Shown piece after piece: positions 12,750 through 13,667 of a DNA stretch of 13,667 bases (position 1 is its first letter; the number at the start of each line of letters is the position of its first letter). This DNA comes from Gemmatimonadota bacterium. GTDB lineage: Bacteria; Gemmatimonadota; Gemmatimonadetes; Gemmatimonadales; GWC2-71-9. Below the pieces are notes generated by a model. That model worked only from the letters and a program-made list of their open reading frames with translations. It had not been told where the DNA came from and ran no database searches. Made by a program: the position numbers and the translations under genes. Location of the stretch: assembly GCA_016880225.1 (NCBI GenBank), contig JAEHDT010000229.1, forward strand, positions 1 to 13,667. The letters are read 5' to 3'.

Positions 12750-13667
12750 GTGCGGCCAGCCGTACTGGGGTTCGATCCGGCGTTGCTCCGTGCCGTCGCG
12801 GAGCGGGTGGGAACGCCCGCGTACGTCTACAGCGCCAACCTGATCCGGGCGCAGTATCACGCCTTGCACGACGCCCTGAAGGACGTGCCGCACCGCATCT
12901 GCTACTCGGTGAAGGCAAACGGCAACCTCGGCGTCCTCAAGGTGTTGAGGGGCGTGGGCGCCGGAGCGGACATCGTGTCGGTGGGCGAGTTGCGCCGCGC
13001 GCTCGCCGCCGGGTTCGACGCCGGCTCGGTCGTGTTCTCGGGGGTCGGGAAGACCGTGCCCGAGCTGGAAGAGGCGATCCGCGTCGGCGTCGGGTTCCTG
13101 AACGTGGAGTCGCCCGCCGAGCTGGACGCGGTGATCGCAACCGCCCGCCGGCTCAAGCAGGGCGTCCGGCTCGGCATCCGGGTCAATCCCGACGTCGCAA
13201 CCGAGACTCACCCCTACACGAAGACCGGCGAGAAGACCGCCAAGTTCGGCGTTCCGTACGACGAGGTCGTGAGCGTAGCGCAGCGGGTCGTCGCGGAGCC
13301 GCTGCTCATGTTGCGCGGGCTCGCGATGCACCTCGGCTCCCAGATCACCGATGTGGAGCCGTATCACCGCGGCACGGTCAAGCTGCTGGAGCTGGTCGCG
13401 GCGCTGCGGGCGTCGGGGATCGACACGCTCGAAGCGCTGGACGTCGGGGGCGGGTTGGGCGTCCGCTACCATAACGAGAAGGCGCCCAGCCCCCAGGCAT
13501 TCGCCGCCGCGGTGGCGCCGCCGGTACGGCAGGCGGGGCTGGCGCTCGTGTGCGAGCCGGGGCGCTACCTGGTGGCGAGCGCCGGCGTGCTGCTCACCAA
13601 GGTGCTGTATCGCAAGCACGCGGGCGGCAAGGAATTCGTGGTCGTGGACGCGGGAATGACCGATTTC
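12750..13667 (+). CDS. lysA: Diaminopimelate decarboxylase (5' part, runs off the window)
   Basis: LysA is the pyridoxal-phosphate enzyme that decarboxylates meso-diaminopimelate to lysine, the final step of lysine synthesis. About 306 codons are visible of the roughly 415 expected, and the frame is open to the right edge. The motifs are clear: GTPAYVYS near residue 21, the PLP lysine K55 in YSVKANGN, ADIVSVGELRRAL, AMHLGSQI, the phosphate-binding DVGGGLG and CEPGRYLVASAG near the end. The start is uncertain. GTG 12750 puts GTPAYVYS about 20 residues in, as is usual for the family; GTG 12702 would add 16 residues (RRPTTPAPSSQREKN) of low-complexity character. Neither has a good Shine-Dalgarno, although a purine run GGGAAAAGAA lies directly before 12750. 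Other members of this fold (ornithine or arginine decarboxylases) are less likely given the HLGSQI and EPGRYLVASAG matches. Confidence 0.93.
   Translation, partial: MRPAVLGFDPALLRAVAERVGTPAYVYSANLIRAQYHALHDALKDVPHRICYSVKANGNLGVLKVLRGVGAGADIVSVGELRRALAAGFDAGSVVFSGVGKTVPELEEAIRVGVGFLNVESPAELDAVIATARRLKQGVRLGIRVNPDVATETHPYTKTGEKTAKFGVPYDEVVSVAQRVVAEPLLMLRGLAMHLGSQITDVEPYHRGTVKLLELVAALRASGIDTLEALDVGGGLGVRYHNEKAPSPQAFAAAVAPPVRQAGLALVCEPGRYLVASAGVLLTKVLYRKHAGGKEFVVVDAGMTDF

Noticed and set aside
12768..12780. GGTTCGATCC, resembling a tRNA T-loop
   Set aside because: No matching acceptor stem, D-loop or anticodon arm surrounds it, and it encodes GFDP in the lysA N-terminal region.
1..13667. Mobile elements, CRISPR arrays, prophage or defence genes
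   Set aside because: I saw no transposase, integrase, regularly spaced repeats, or accessory-type genes; composition and coding style look uniform throughout.

Overview
The window is GC-rich bacterial chromosome in which every supported gene lies on the + strand. It reads as a compact housekeeping region of a Gram-negative (diderm), rod-forming or elongating bacterium. Evidence for this is the Mre/Rod elongation machinery, a TonB-ExbB-ExbD energy-transduction set (which implies an outer membrane) and a diaminopimelate decarboxylase. Gemmatimonadota or a related GC-rich diderm phylum would fit the gene order and protein flavour, but that placement is inference from memory and no 16S rRNA is present.

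Region 1 (1-5021) is the cell-elongation cluster: the 3' end of mreB, then mreC, mreD, mrdA (PBP2) and rodA. MreB filaments, the MreC/MreD linker and the RodA-PBP2 pair together build the lateral peptidoglycan wall. The genes touch or overlap: mreC/mreD by ATGA, mreD/mrdA by GTGA, mrdA/rodA by 29 bases. Translational coupling is therefore likely.

Region 2 (5022-9972) is a metabolic and translation block: accD (acetyl-CoA carboxylase beta subunit), folC (folylpolyglutamate/dihydrofolate synthase), hisS and proS. A 72-base gap precedes accD. accD/folC overlap through CTGA, which together with a well-placed GGAGG points to a CTG start codon for folC. hisS/proS overlap by one base (TAATG).

Region 3 (10068-12563) is a tonB-exbB-exbD-exbD operon, again coupled by ATGA, TAATG and ATGA overlaps. 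It would carry proton-motive-force energy to outer-membrane TonB-dependent transporters. The 95-base leader in front of tonB holds a potential hairpin that reaches the tonB start codon and a longer-range inverted repeat that shares two bases with it.

Region 4 (12564-13667) is a 186-base gap without a recognisable gene, followed by the 5' part of lysA (diaminopimelate decarboxylase), which runs off the window.

I found no mobile element, CRISPR array, RNA gene, prophage, or clearly undescribed multi-gene system. The points most worth a second look are the folC CTG start, the tonB leader structures, the HisRS motif 3 variant, the D-T/proline-rich PBP2 tail, and accD placed directly behind the wall-elongation genes.
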